From the NCBI GenBank assembly GCA_963734125.1, contig CAVTGB010000021.1, positions 1-64,000 on the forward strand: 64,000 bases of DNA, given 5' to 3'. The stretch's first letter is position 1; every line of letters begins with the position of its first letter. The position numbers were made by a program, and so were the translations under genes. Shown here piece by piece: positions 52,050 through 60,773 of the stretch. Below the pieces are notes generated by a model. That model was not told the DNA's origin. It worked only from the letters and a program-made list of their open reading frames with translations, and did no database searches. The stretch is from DATARH01 sp963734125 (lineage in GTDB: Bacteria > Pseudomonadota > Alphaproteobacteria > ATCC43930 > CGMCC-115725).

Positions 52050-53105
52050 TCAGCGGTGCGCGGCGTTGTAGCGCTCGAGAATTTCGGGGCCGGGGCAGAG
52101 CTCCGCTTCGCCGAGCGCGTTGAGCGGCGTTTCGACCGTGTCGAGAAAGCCGTGCAGATCGCCGTGATCGGGTTCGATAAATAGAAGGCCGGTGACAACT
52201 TCGCCGGCGGCGTGGCGCTGCTGCAGGAAGGTCAGGGCCGAGATGCGGTCGTTCGGGTCGTAATCGGGCGCCAGCTTGTGCAGCCGCACGATCGAGCCGT
52301 CGTGCTGCACCACGGTTTCGACGGTGCCGGGCGCGTAATCGGCGGTGATCGTCTCGCGCTCGACCATGAAATCGAGCTGGTTGACCGCCTCATTATGGGC
52401 GCGGACATAGTCGAAGCTCTTGGTCGATTCCGGGTTGTTGTTGAAGGCGACGCAGGGCGAGACGACGTCGATGAAGGCGGCGCCCTCATGCTCGATCGCG
52501 CCCTTGATCAGCGGCACCAGCTGGTGCTTGTCGCCGGAAAAGCTGCGCGCGACATAGCTCGCGCCAAGCTGGAGAGCGAGCGCGACGAGGTCGATCGGCG
52601 AATCGTTGTTGACGGTGCCGCGGCGTGCCTTCGAGCCCTTGTCGGCGGTCGCCGAGAACTGCCCTTTGGTCAGGCCGTAGACGCCGTTATTCTCGACGAT
52701 ATAGACCATGTTGACGGCGCGGCGGATGCAATGGGCGAACTGCCCGAGCCCGATCGAGGCCGAATCGCCATCGCCCGAGACCCCAAGATAAATCAGCTCG
52801 CGATTGGCCAGATTGGCCCCGGTCAGTACCGACGGCATGCGGCCATGCACGCTGTTGAAGCCGTGCGACTGGCCGAGAAAATAGGTCGGCGTCTTCGATG
52901 AGCAGCCGATGCCGGACAATTTGGCGATGCGGTGCGGCGGCAGCGCCAGCTCGTAACAGGCCTGGATGATCGCGGCGCTGATCGAATCGTGACCGCAGCC
53001 GGCGCACAAGGTCGAGATCGCGCCTTCATAATCGCGGTGGGTATAGCCGAGCGCGTTGGTCGGCAGCTTGGGGTGATGCAGCTTGGGTTTGACGATATAG
53101 GTCAT
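52050..53105 (-). CDS. korB: 2-oxoacid:ferredoxin oxidoreductase, beta subunit
   Basis: 351 residues, TPP-binding subunit. It decarboxylates a 2-oxoacid (probably 2-oxoglutarate) to the acyl-CoA with electrons to ferredoxin. Features: TLCAGCGHDSISAAIIQACY with two cluster Cys, KLSGIGCSSKTPTYFLGQ, MPSVLTGANLANRELIYLG, VSGDGDSASIGLGQFAHCIR and VENNGVYGLTKGQFSAT, the TPP-Mg motif GDG...NN. ATG 53105 lies three bases behind a tiny sigma-like gene and follows AGAGGT. It is the last gene of a four-gene, tightly overlapping operon. Confidence 0.93.
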   Translation of the reverse strand: MTYIVKPKLHHPKLPTNALGYTHRDYEGAISTLCAGCGHDSISAAIIQACYELALPPHRIAKLSGIGCSSKTPTYFLGQSHGFNSVHGRMPSVLTGANLANRELIYLGVSGDGDSASIGLGQFAHCIRRAVNMVYIVENNGVYGLTKGQFSATADKGSKARRGTVNNDSPIDLVALALQLGASYVARSFSGDKHQLVPLIKGAIEHEGAAFIDVVSPCVAFNNNPESTKSFDYVRAHNEAVNQLDFMVERETITADYAPGTVETVVQHDGSIVRLHKLAPDYDPNDRISALTFLQQRHAAGEVVTGLLFIEPDHGDLHGFLDTVETPLNALGEAELCPGPEILERYNAAHR

Positions 53106-53108
53106 CTG

Positions 53109-53288
53109 CTAACCTCTGACCGGCGTCATGGCGATGTCGAGAAGCCTGCCTACTCTTTCGGCCGGCATCGAGAGCCGCACTGCAAGCTCGTCAACGGTCG
53201 GCTCGCGGGCGGTCTCGATGCGCATTCTTTGACGGGTGCGCACGAGGCGGTTGATCGTCTCGATCAGATGCCCTGGGAAATCGGTCAT
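53109..53288 (-). CDS. 58-residue protein resembling sigma-70 region 3 only
   Basis: An open frame from ATG 53288 to TAG 53111-53109. The product reads HLIETINRLVRTRQRM, then ETAREPTVDELAVRLSMPAE, then RVGRLLDIAMTPV. This matches the region 3 helix-turn-helix domain of primary sigma factors (pattern H-M-I-E-T-I-N-K-L-x-R, R-E-P-T-P-E-E-L-A, K-V-L-K-I-A-x-x-P) almost end to end, without regions 1, 2 or 4. The ATG overlaps the korA stop as ATGA and the stop is three bases before korB, so it is translationally coupled in the operon. Codon use matches its neighbours. It could bind core RNA polymerase or an anti-sigma factor, or be a structural helix-turn-helix; function is unknown. Confidence 0.75.
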   Translation of the reverse strand: MTDFPGHLIETINRLVRTRQRMRIETAREPTVDELAVRLSMPAERVGRLLDIAMTPVRG

Positions 53289-55126
53289 GGTAGCGCCTTG
53301 CGCAACGGGGCGAGGGTGACGACGGAGAGCATGTCGGAGATCGCCTTGACGATGAAACGTGCGGTGATCGGGGTGCCGTCGTAGTGCAGGATGGGGACGA
53401 GCCGGGCCGGGTCGATCTCGCCCTCGGTGGTCAAGAGCGTGCGCATCTGTGCGTCGCGGTTCTGCTCGACGACAAACACTCGCTCGTGGCTGGTGATGAA
53501 GTCGAGGACGTCGTCGTGGAACGGGAAGGCGCGGATGCGCAAGGTGTCGAGGTGGATGCCGCGCGCCTCCAAGGCTTCGAGCGCTTCCACCATTGCCAGC
53601 GTCGTCGAGCCGAAATAAATGGCGCCGAAGCGGGTCGGATCCCGCGCCTCGCGCTTGACCGGCGCCGGCACGAGACGCTTCGCCGTCTCGAATTTGCGCA
53701 ACAGGCGCTGCATGTTGTCGACGTAGTCCGCCCCTTCTTCGCTATAGCGCGCATAGCGGTTCTTGGTCGTGCCGCGGGTGAAAAAGGCGCCGCGCCTGGG
53801 GTGGGTCCCGGGCAATGTGCGGTAAGGGATGCCGTCGCCGTCGACGTCGAGATAGCGGCCGAACTCCTTGCCGGCTTCAAGTTCGTCATAGGTCATGACC
53901 TTGCCGCGGTCGTAGCGGCGGGTGGGATCCCAGTCGAGCGGCGGGACCAGCCAGTCGTTCATCCCGATATCGAGATCCATCATGACGAAGATCGGCGTCT
54001 GCAAGCGGTCGGCGAGATCGAGTGCATCGGCGGCAAAGGTGAAAGCTTCGTTCGGGTCCTGCGGGAAGAGGAGCACGTGCTTCGTATCGCCGTGCGAGGC
54101 ATACGCGCACAACAGAATGTCAGCCTGCTGGGTGCGGGTCGGCATGCCGGTCGACGGGCTGCCGCGCTGGATGTCGAAGATGACCGCCGGGATCTCGGCG
54201 AAATAGGCGAGACCGATGAATTCCTGCATCAGCGAGATGCCGGGGCCCGAGGTCGTCGTAAACGCGCGCGCGCCGTTCCACGCCGCGCCGATCACCAGAC
54301 CGATCGAGGCGAGCTCGTCCTCGGCCTGGATGATCGCGTATTTCTGCTTCTTCGATTCGGGGTCGCGACGATAGCGATGGCAATGCGCGGCAAAGGCTTC
54401 GGCGAGCGAGGAGGAGGGGGTGATCGGATACCACGCGCACACCGTCGCCCCGCCATAGGCCGCGCCGAGGGCGGCGGTGTCGTTGCCGCTGACAAAAATG
54501 CGGTTGCCCACCTTGTCGCGGCGTTCGAGCCTGAGGCCGATCGGACAGTCAAGGTTCTCCAGGGCCCAGTCGCGCCCGAGCTGCAAGGCATGGAGATTGG
54601 GTTTGATCAGCGCGTCCTTGCCGCGGAACTGTTCGCCGATCAACGCCTCGATCGCCGCGACATCCATGTCCAAGAGGGCCGATAGCGCGCCCAGATAGAT
54701 GATGTTTTTGAACAGCTGGCGCTGCCGCATGTCGCTGTAGGTGCGATTGCAGATCTCGGTTAAGGGCGCGCCGATCACCGTGATATCGTCGCGGAATTTC
54801 GACGCCGGCATCGGCTTGGTCGAATCGTAGAGGAGATACCCGCCGGGCTCGATCTCGGCGATGTCCTGGTCCCAGGTTTGCGGGTTCATCGCCACCATCA
54901 GATCGACGCCACCGCGCCGGCCGAGATGGCCAGCTTCGCAGATCCGCGCCTCGAACCAGGTCGGCAGGCCCTGGATGTTGGAGGGGAAGATGTTGCGCGA
55001 ACTCGCCGGCACCCCCATCCGCAGGACCGACTTGGCGAACAGCGCGTTGGCGCTCGCCGAGCCGGAACCGTTGACGTTGGCGAATTTGACGACGAAGTCG
55101 TTGACGCTCTCTATCGGCTTCGGCAT
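53285..55126 (-). CDS. korA: 2-oxoacid:ferredoxin oxidoreductase, gamma-alpha fusion subunit
   Basis: 613 residues from ATG 55126. The N-terminal ~190 residues are the gamma domain (FANVNGSGSASANALFAKSV, SNIQGLPTWFEARICEAGHL, VDLMVAMNPQTWDQDIAEIE); the rest is the alpha domain (AYGGATVCAWYPITPSSSLA, IIQAEDELASIGLVIGAAWN, TTTSGPGISLMQEFIGLAYF, IQRGSPSTGMPTRTQQADIL), ending VTLAPLRKALP. The Y-P-I-T-P-S-S pattern is typical of 2-oxoglutarate-type enzymes. It overlaps the upstream Fe-S flavoprotein gene by 16 bases and the sigma-like gene by four. With korB it forms an oxygen-tolerant-type KOR known from alphaproteobacteria. The frame is intact. Confidence 0.93.
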   Translation of the reverse strand: MPKPIESVNDFVVKFANVNGSGSASANALFAKSVLRMGVPASSRNIFPSNIQGLPTWFEARICEAGHLGRRGGVDLMVAMNPQTWDQDIAEIEPGGYLLYDSTKPMPASKFRDDITVIGAPLTEICNRTYSDMRQRQLFKNIIYLGALSALLDMDVAAIEALIGEQFRGKDALIKPNLHALQLGRDWALENLDCPIGLRLERRDKVGNRIFVSGNDTAALGAAYGGATVCAWYPITPSSSLAEAFAAHCHRYRRDPESKKQKYAIIQAEDELASIGLVIGAAWNGARAFTTTSGPGISLMQEFIGLAYFAEIPAVIFDIQRGSPSTGMPTRTQQADILLCAYASHGDTKHVLLFPQDPNEAFTFAADALDLADRLQTPIFVMMDLDIGMNDWLVPPLDWDPTRRYDRGKVMTYDELEAGKEFGRYLDVDGDGIPYRTLPGTHPRRGAFFTRGTTKNRYARYSEEGADYVDNMQRLLRKFETAKRLVPAPVKREARDPTRFGAIYFGSTTLAMVEALEALEARGIHLDTLRIRAFPFHDDVLDFITSHERVFVVEQNRDAQMRTLLTTEGEIDPARLVPILHYDGTPITARFIVKAISDMLSVVTLAPLRKALP

Positions 55127-56901
55127 GCGGGCCCAGCCATTGTCATGTCGAGGAGGAATTTGGTCATGTCCCATGCCCCGGTCGGGCAACGCTCGGCGCA
55201 CAGGCCGCAATGCAGGCAGACATCCTCGTCCTTGACCATGATCCGTCCGGTCTTCAAGGAGTCGCCGATGTAGAGATCCTGGCCCAAATTGGTAGCCGGA
55301 GCGTTAAGACGGCCGCGCAACGCCTCTTCCGCGCCATTCTCGGTAAAGGTGATGCAGTCCATCGGGCAGATGTCGACGCAGGCGTCGCATTCGATACACA
55401 AGGGGCCGGAGAAGACGGTCTGGATATCGCAGTTGAGGCAGCGTTCGGCCTCGAGAAAGGCGAGCTTGTCGTCATAGCCGAGCTCGACCTCGGTCTTGAT
55501 GTCGCGGAGAGCAATCTGGAGATCCTTGAGCGGCACCCGGTAGCGCAGATCGTTCGAGATGTCGTTGTCGTAGCTCCACTCGTGGATGCCCATCTTCTGG
55601 CTGGCGAGCGTAACGCCGGGCGCCGGCCGCTCGGCGACATCCTCGCCGTGGCACAATTTGTCGATCGAGATCGCCGCGTCATGCCCGTGCGCGACAGCCC
55701 AGATGATGTTCTTCGGGCCAAACGCTGCGTCGCCCCCGAAGAACACGTTCGGCAACGTTGATTGCATCGTCTTCGGATCGACCTTGGGCATGTCCCAGCG
55801 GTCGAATTCGATGCCGATACCGCGCTCGATCCACGGAAAGGCGTTTTCCTGGCCGATCGCGACGAGCACGTCATCGCACGGGATGTGGGTGTGGGGGTCG
55901 CCCGTGGGGACGAGGTTGCGCCGGCCCTTCTCGTCGTATTCGGCCTTGACCTTCTCGAAGAGGACGCCGGTCAGCAGGCCGTCTTCATGGGTGAATTCGA
56001 CGGGCACGAGAAAATTGAGGATCGGGATGCCCTCGTGCGTCGCGTCCTCTTTCTCCCAGGGCGAGGCCTTCATCTCTTCGAACCCCGAGCGCACAACGAC
56101 GGTCACTTCTTCGCCCCCGAGGCGGCGCGAGGAGCGGCAGCAATCCATCGCCGTGTTGCCGCCGCCCAATACGACGACGCGGCGGCCGATCTTGTCGACA
56201 TGGCCGAAGGAGACCGAGGACAGCCAGTCGATGCCGATATGGATATGGGCGGCGGCCTCGCGACGCCCCGGGATCTCGATCTCGCGGCCGCGCGGAGCGC
56301 CGGAGCCGACGAAGATCGCGTCCCAGCCCTCGGCGATAAGCGCGCCCATGCTGTCGACGTAGTGACCGAATCGGGTCTCGACCCCCATATCGAGGATCAA
56401 ATTAACTTCTTCATCGGTGACGGTTTCGGGCAACCGGAAGCGCGGGATCTGGCTGCGCATCATGCCGCCGCCCTTGGCATCGCCATCGAACATGACGCAG
56501 TCGTAGCCCAAGGGCATCAGGTCGCGCGCCACGGTCAATGAGGCCGGGCCGGCACCAATCAGGGCGATGCGCTTGCCGTTTTTCTCCTTGGGGATCGCCG
56601 GGAGGTAGCGGCTGATATCGCCCTTGTTGTCGGCGGCGACACGCTTCAGCCGGCAGATCGCGACCGGCTCCTTCTCGACTCGGCCACGGCGGCAGGCCGG
56701 TTCGCACGGCCGGTCGCAGGTGCGCCCGAGGATCCCCGGAAAGACGTTCGATTCCCAGTTGATCGCCCACGCATCACCGAAGCGCCGGGCCGCAATGAGG
56801 CGGATATATTCCGGCACCGGCGTATGTGCCGGGCACGCCCACTGGCAGTCGACGACCTTATGGAAATAGTCCGGGTTGGTCGTATCGGTAGGCTGCAACA
56901 C
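55111..56901 (-). CDS. GltD-like NAD(P)H oxidoreductase with ferredoxin domains
   Basis: 596 residues. It resembles the glutamate synthase small subunit: N-terminal 4Fe-4S Cys set in VVDCQWACPAHTPV and GRTCDRPCEPACRRG, FAD site KRIALIGAGPASLTVARDLM, NAD(P) site RVVVLGGGNTAMDCCRSSRR and the C-terminal flavin motif NVFFGGDAAFGPKNIIWAVA. A C-terminal extension adds two 4Fe-4S ferredoxin motifs, CIECDACVDICPMDC and CLHCGLCAERCPTGAW. It heads the korA operon and overlaps korA by 16 bases, so it likely passes electrons between the KOR enzyme, ferredoxin clusters and NAD(P). GTG 56901 or TTG 56898 starts it; the GGAGGA site fits the latter spacing better. Confidence 0.9.
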   Translation of the reverse strand: MLQPTDTTNPDYFHKVVDCQWACPAHTPVPEYIRLIAARRFGDAWAINWESNVFPGILGRTCDRPCEPACRRGRVEKEPVAICRLKRVAADNKGDISRYLPAIPKEKNGKRIALIGAGPASLTVARDLMPLGYDCVMFDGDAKGGGMMRSQIPRFRLPETVTDEEVNLILDMGVETRFGHYVDSMGALIAEGWDAIFVGSGAPRGREIEIPGRREAAAHIHIGIDWLSSVSFGHVDKIGRRVVVLGGGNTAMDCCRSSRRLGGEEVTVVVRSGFEEMKASPWEKEDATHEGIPILNFLVPVEFTHEDGLLTGVLFEKVKAEYDEKGRRNLVPTGDPHTHIPCDDVLVAIGQENAFPWIERGIGIEFDRWDMPKVDPKTMQSTLPNVFFGGDAAFGPKNIIWAVAHGHDAAISIDKLCHGEDVAERPAPGVTLASQKMGIHEWSYDNDISNDLRYRVPLKDLQIALRDIKTEVELGYDDKLAFLEAERCLNCDIQTVFSGPLCIECDACVDICPMDCITFTENGAEEALRGRLNAPATNLGQDLYIGDSLKTGRIMVKDEDVCLHCGLCAERCPTGAWDMTKFLLDMTMAGPACRSR

Positions 56902-57383
56902 GCTCCTCCTGCCGGTCGGCCGAATCCGACCCGAACTCGCTCGCGATACGACCGGCGAGCCATCCCGGACCTCTCGTCCGGCCGTCGTTTCGACACACCC
57001 CGTTGCGGCCGCGCCTTATACCCGGACTCGCTGCGGGCGTCATCCCTCCCCGTGGCCGGTTTTGTCGCAGACCAGGATTGCGGCTGCGACAGCTTGCCTC
57101 ATCCGCGCCAGGGGTGCAACGGCGCGAACCAGGGAGGGCGTGGCAACGCGCGCCTTGACATTGATATGGGCACGGCGCATTTGCAGGCCTAGAGCTTTCT
57201 TGGCTCTTTCCGTGGAGCAGAGCTGCGTCGGTCCTCCGAGCGAGGGTCGAATTACCCGCGGCAACCAGGCGGAAGCTGCTCCGCGATCGGCCTCAGTCCT
57301 CCGCAAGCACAGCCGGTGCGCCCGTCCCGACAAAGGGATGCGTGATCGCTCGACCGGCCATCACCCAGAAAGAACCCGTAACA
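56902..57383. other. Divergent intergenic region, korA operon / DEAD-box helicase
   Basis: About 480 bp without a supported gene. It must contain the promoters of the oxidoreductase operon (minus) and the helicase (plus). Overlapping open frames on both strands lack ribosome sites and motifs. I see no tRNA, repeat or riboswitch-like pattern, though a long 5' leader is common for cold-induced helicase genes. Confidence 0.5.
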
Positions 57384-58535
57384 GTGAATTCATTTGAAGA
57401 CTTGGCTCTGGTCGAGCCGATTCGTCGTGCGCTCAATGAAGAAGGCTACAGCGTCCCGACGCCGATCCAGGCGCGGGCGATCCCGCATCTTCTCGCCGGA
57501 CGCGATCTCCTCGGCATCGCCCAGACCGGCACCGGCAAGACCGCCGCCTTCGCGCTGCCGATCCTGCAACGCCTCGCCGCCGAGAAACCGGCCGCCCTTC
57601 GCCGCAAGACCGCGCGCGTCCTGGTGCTGACCCCGACCCGCGAGCTCGCCCTCCAGATCGGCGAGAGCTTTCGCGCCTATGGCCGGCATCTGGGCATGCG
57701 CTCAACGGTCATCTTCGGCGGCGTCGGCCAGCATCCGCAGGTCGCCACGATGGCGCGCGGCGTCGACATCCTGGTCGCTACCCCGGGACGTCTCCTCGAC
57801 CTGATCGCGCAGGGCCACGTCGTGCTCGACGGCGTCGAGACCGTGGTCCTCGACGAAGCCGACCGCATGCTCGACATGGGCTTCATCCATGACGTGAAAA
57901 AGATCGTCACGCTGGCGAAGGGGCGCCGCCAGACCCTCCTGTTCTCGGCGACGATGCCGCCCGACATCGCCCGCCTCGCCGCCGGCATCCTCTCCGATCC
58001 AATCCGGGTCGAGGCGACGCCGCCGGCGACCACGGTCGCGATCGTCGAGCAGCGTGTCGTCTTTGTCGAACGCGGCGACAAGCGCGATGTCCTGTGCGCG
58101 ATGCTCCGAGACCCCGCGCTCGCCCGCGTCCTCGTCTTCACCCGGACCAAGCATTTGGCCAACCGGGTCGCAGAGCAGCTCGACCGGTCCGGGTTTGCCG
58201 CGGACGCCATCCACGGCAACAAATCGCAGGGCGCCCGTCAGCGCGCGCTCGAAGCGTTCCGCGCCGGCCGGGTCCGGGTTCTCGTCGCTACCGACATCGC
58301 GGCGCGCGGCATCGACATCGACGGCATCACCCATGTCGTCAATTACGAGCTGCCGAACGTGCCGGAAACCTATGTCCACCGCATCGGCCGCACCGCGCGG
58401 GCCGGCGCGGGTGGCGCGGCGATCTCGCTGTGCGACGGCGAGGAGCGCGCCTATCTGCGCGACATCGAACGGCTGATCGGGCAGAAGGTGCCGGTATTCT
58501 CGCGCCCGGGCGCGCCGCAGCGCCGCGCCGCGTAG
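57384..58535 (+). CDS. DEAD-box ATP-dependent RNA helicase, RhlE-like
   Basis: 383 residues from GTG 57384 (NSFEDLALVEPIRRAL). All helicase motifs are present: Q motif (GYSVPTPIQARAIP), I (AQTGTGKTAAFALP), Ia (TPTRELALQIGESF), GG (FGGVGQHPQV), Ib (TPGRLLDLI), II (VLDEADRMLDMGFI), III (LFSATMPPDI), IV (VLVFTRTKHLANRV), V (LVATDIAARGIDI) and VI (YVHRIGRTARAG). The C-terminal tail is short and lacks the usual basic extension. It likely helps in ribosome assembly or mRNA turnover. The Shine-Dalgarno is weak. The frame is intact. Confidence 0.95.
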   Translation: MNSFEDLALVEPIRRALNEEGYSVPTPIQARAIPHLLAGRDLLGIAQTGTGKTAAFALPILQRLAAEKPAALRRKTARVLVLTPTRELALQIGESFRAYGRHLGMRSTVIFGGVGQHPQVATMARGVDILVATPGRLLDLIAQGHVVLDGVETVVLDEADRMLDMGFIHDVKKIVTLAKGRRQTLLFSATMPPDIARLAAGILSDPIRVEATPPATTVAIVEQRVVFVERGDKRDVLCAMLRDPALARVLVFTRTKHLANRVAEQLDRSGFAADAIHGNKSQGARQRALEAFRAGRVRVLVATDIAARGIDIDGITHVVNYELPNVPETYVHRIGRTARAGAGGAAISLCDGEERAYLRDIERLIGQKVPVFSRPGAPQRRAA

Positions 58536-58553
58536 CCGCTCAGGGCGAAATCC

Positions 58554-59534
58554 TCACTCGATAACTTCGTCGGCGCGGACGACCAGCGACGCCGGGACGT
58601 CAAAGCCGCTCGACTTGGCGGTTTTCAGGTTGAGGACGAACTGAAAGCGCGTCGGTTGTTCGAATGGCAAATCCGCGGGTTTTGTCCCCTTGAGAATGCG
58701 ATCTACTAGGCCTGCGACGCGACCAAGACTTTCGTCCTCATCCGGACCATATGACATCAAGCCGCCGTCGCGGGCGAGAAAGGCGAACTCATAAATGGCC
58801 GGCAATCGATGCTCCGCGGCAAAGTCGAAAACCCGCTTTCGGTTGAGAATGGTGAGCGAGTCGGTGACCATGAGAATCCCGTCTGGCATGTCGCCCTTCA
58901 TGGTATCAAACGCCTGCTCAAAATCGTTGGGCTCGCGCACGCCCAAGGGCACGACGCTGATGCCGAGCTTCTTGGCACCCTCTTCCGATGCCCGGTAGCG
59001 CAGCGTCATTCCCAGGTCGTCCGCGTTCCACAGCATCGCCACCCGGCGCAGGCCGGGCGCAAACTGCTTGAGCAGATCCAGTCGCTTGGGTGTGACCTCG
59101 GCCGACACGTCCGAGATGCCGGTAGTATTACCGCCCGGCCGAGCCAGACTGGCGACCAGCCCGGTCGCGACCGGATCGCCCGCTGCGTAAGACACCACCG
59201 GGAGCGGCCCCTGCTTGGCGGCTAGCGCCGACGGATAGCCGCTGGTAACGATGACGTCGACCTTGCTGGCGACGAGGTCAGCAACGAGCTGCGGCAGCCG
59301 ATCGATGTGCGTCTCCGCTCCGCGTGGCTCGAATACCAAATTTCGACCCAGCGCATAACCGTACCGGGCGAGGCCACGGACCAGCGAACCGCCGAGCGGA
59401 CTCTTCTCGCCGATGGGCGCTCCGCCGCTGAGCAACCCGACGCGATAGGTCTCGGCCGGCGCTTGAGCGAGCGCGCGCAGCGGCCAGGCCGCCGCCGTGC
59501 CGCCGAGAAGCGATATCAAATGGCGCCGCTTCAT
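58554..59534 (-). CDS. ABC transporter substrate-binding protein (ABC_sub_bind family)
   Basis: 326 residues. ATG 59534 opens MKRRHLISLLGGTAAAWPLR, a signal with two adjacent Arg that may use the Tat route, ending at ALAQA. The mature protein has the type I periplasmic-binding fold typical of the family: YRVGLLSGGAP, LVRGLARYGYALGRNLVFEP, VIVTSGYPSALAAKQ, LARPGGNTTGISDVSAEVTP, KRLDLLKQFAPGLRRVAMLW and GLMSYGPDEDESLGRVAGLV. This family is greatly expanded in Rhodospirillales and Bradyrhizobium relatives; ligands are mostly unknown. No permease or ATPase gene is adjacent. The frame is intact. Confidence 0.88.
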   Translation of the reverse strand: MKRRHLISLLGGTAAAWPLRALAQAPAETYRVGLLSGGAPIGEKSPLGGSLVRGLARYGYALGRNLVFEPRGAETHIDRLPQLVADLVASKVDVIVTSGYPSALAAKQGPLPVVSYAAGDPVATGLVASLARPGGNTTGISDVSAEVTPKRLDLLKQFAPGLRRVAMLWNADDLGMTLRYRASEEGAKKLGISVVPLGVREPNDFEQAFDTMKGDMPDGILMVTDSLTILNRKRVFDFAAEHRLPAIYEFAFLARDGGLMSYGPDEDESLGRVAGLVDRILKGTKPADLPFEQPTRFQFVLNLKTAKSSGFDVPASLVVRADEVIE

Positions 59535-59672
59535 CTGGCCCCCTCGCTTTCGATCCTGATTTTTCATCCACGGGTGCGATATCGTCCCAGAGACGGGAGG
59601 GAGGCGATGCGCGATCTGCCGATCGCGATCATGCACCGCGCGTTGCGGCTTGTCGCTTGCCGTCGATCCGGC

Positions 59673-60641
59673 TCAGAGGATTTGGTTGCGCAACGTCGCT
59701 TCGCCGCGCCACAGCCGGTCGAGATTGTCTTCGAGGATGTCGAGGACGTTGTCCTCATAACGGCGCGTCTCCCCGGCGGTGTGCGGCGTGATCAGCGCGG
59801 TGTCGATCGTCCACAGCGGCGAATCTGGCGCCAGCGGCTCCTCGATTGTGACATCGAGCGCGGCGCCGGCGATCCCGCCCCGCGATAGCGTCTCCACCAG
59901 CGCCGCTTCGTCAACGCACCGCCCGCGCGCGACGTTGATCAGATATGCCGAGCGCTTCATGCCCCCTAGCGCAGCGGCATCGATCAGGTTCTCGGTCTCC
60001 CGAACGAGCGGGCAGGTCAGGGCGACAAAATCGGCCTGCGGCAAGAGCGCGCGCAGCTCGCCCATCGGATGCACCGCGTCGGCGGCGCCGGCGCCTTTCC
60101 CGGGGTCGTGCCGCAGCCCGGTCACCCTCATGCCGAAGGCCTTGGCGAGCCGCGCGAGGCGCCCGCCGATGTCGCCGAGCCCGACGATCAATAGCGTCTT
60201 GCCGCCGAGTTCGTCTTCGCGCGCCGACAGATCGCCGATCATCCCGCGCCAGAGGCGCTTTTTCTGATTGTCGCGGGCCTCGGGCAGCCGCCGCGTCAGC
60301 GCCAGGACCAGCGCCATCGCGTGCTGCGAGACGGCTTCTGCGTTGACCCCGCGTGCGCTCGCGAGCCGGACGCCGCGGCGCGTCAACGCCTCGCGCCCGA
60401 ACTGGTCGGTGCCCGCCCCGATCGCCTGGATGAAGCGCAGCTTGGGTGCCCGCTCGACCAGATCGTCGCGCCACAACCCCGAGATCACCATGACGTCAGC
60501 CTCGGCGATGCGCCGGCCGAGGCCATCGGGGCTGCGCACCTCAAAGCTCGCGATCCCGGTGTTGCGCCGGGCGAACCGCGCCTCAAGCTGATAAGCGACA
60601 TGCGCGAAGCAGACCGTCGTTTTGTCCCGGGTTGGCAGCAC
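59673..60641 (-). CDS. D-isomer specific 2-hydroxyacid dehydrogenase
   Basis: 322 residues. GTG 60641 follows GAGGAGGA. NAD-binding domain motif LLIVGLGDIGGRLARLAKAF; catalytic Arg in INVARGRCVDEAALVE; Glu in DVTIEEPLAPDSPLW; His in LITPHTAGETRRYED. This is the GhrA/phosphoglycerate dehydrogenase-like group acting on glyoxylate, hydroxypyruvate or related acids; the exact substrate is unclear. It is divergent from the SMP-30-like gene with about 130 bp between. A much longer open frame extends upstream but contains no family sequence, so 60641 is the start. Confidence 0.9.
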   Translation of the reverse strand: MLPTRDKTTVCFAHVAYQLEARFARRNTGIASFEVRSPDGLGRRIAEADVMVISGLWRDDLVERAPKLRFIQAIGAGTDQFGREALTRRGVRLASARGVNAEAVSQHAMALVLALTRRLPEARDNQKKRLWRGMIGDLSAREDELGGKTLLIVGLGDIGGRLARLAKAFGMRVTGLRHDPGKGAGAADAVHPMGELRALLPQADFVALTCPLVRETENLIDAAALGGMKRSAYLINVARGRCVDEAALVETLSRGGIAGAALDVTIEEPLAPDSPLWTIDTALITPHTAGETRRYEDNVLDILEDNLDRLWRGEATLRNQIL

Positions 60642-60773
60642 GGTCAGATCCTCCTCTCGTCGCGGCTGCGGTAGCCGCAAATCTGCGTGACGGCCGACAA
60701 GTGCGGCAATACTGTAGCCGGCTGCGGGACATTGTGCCCGCCAAGATACAGACATCGGGGGGAGAACATCGCC

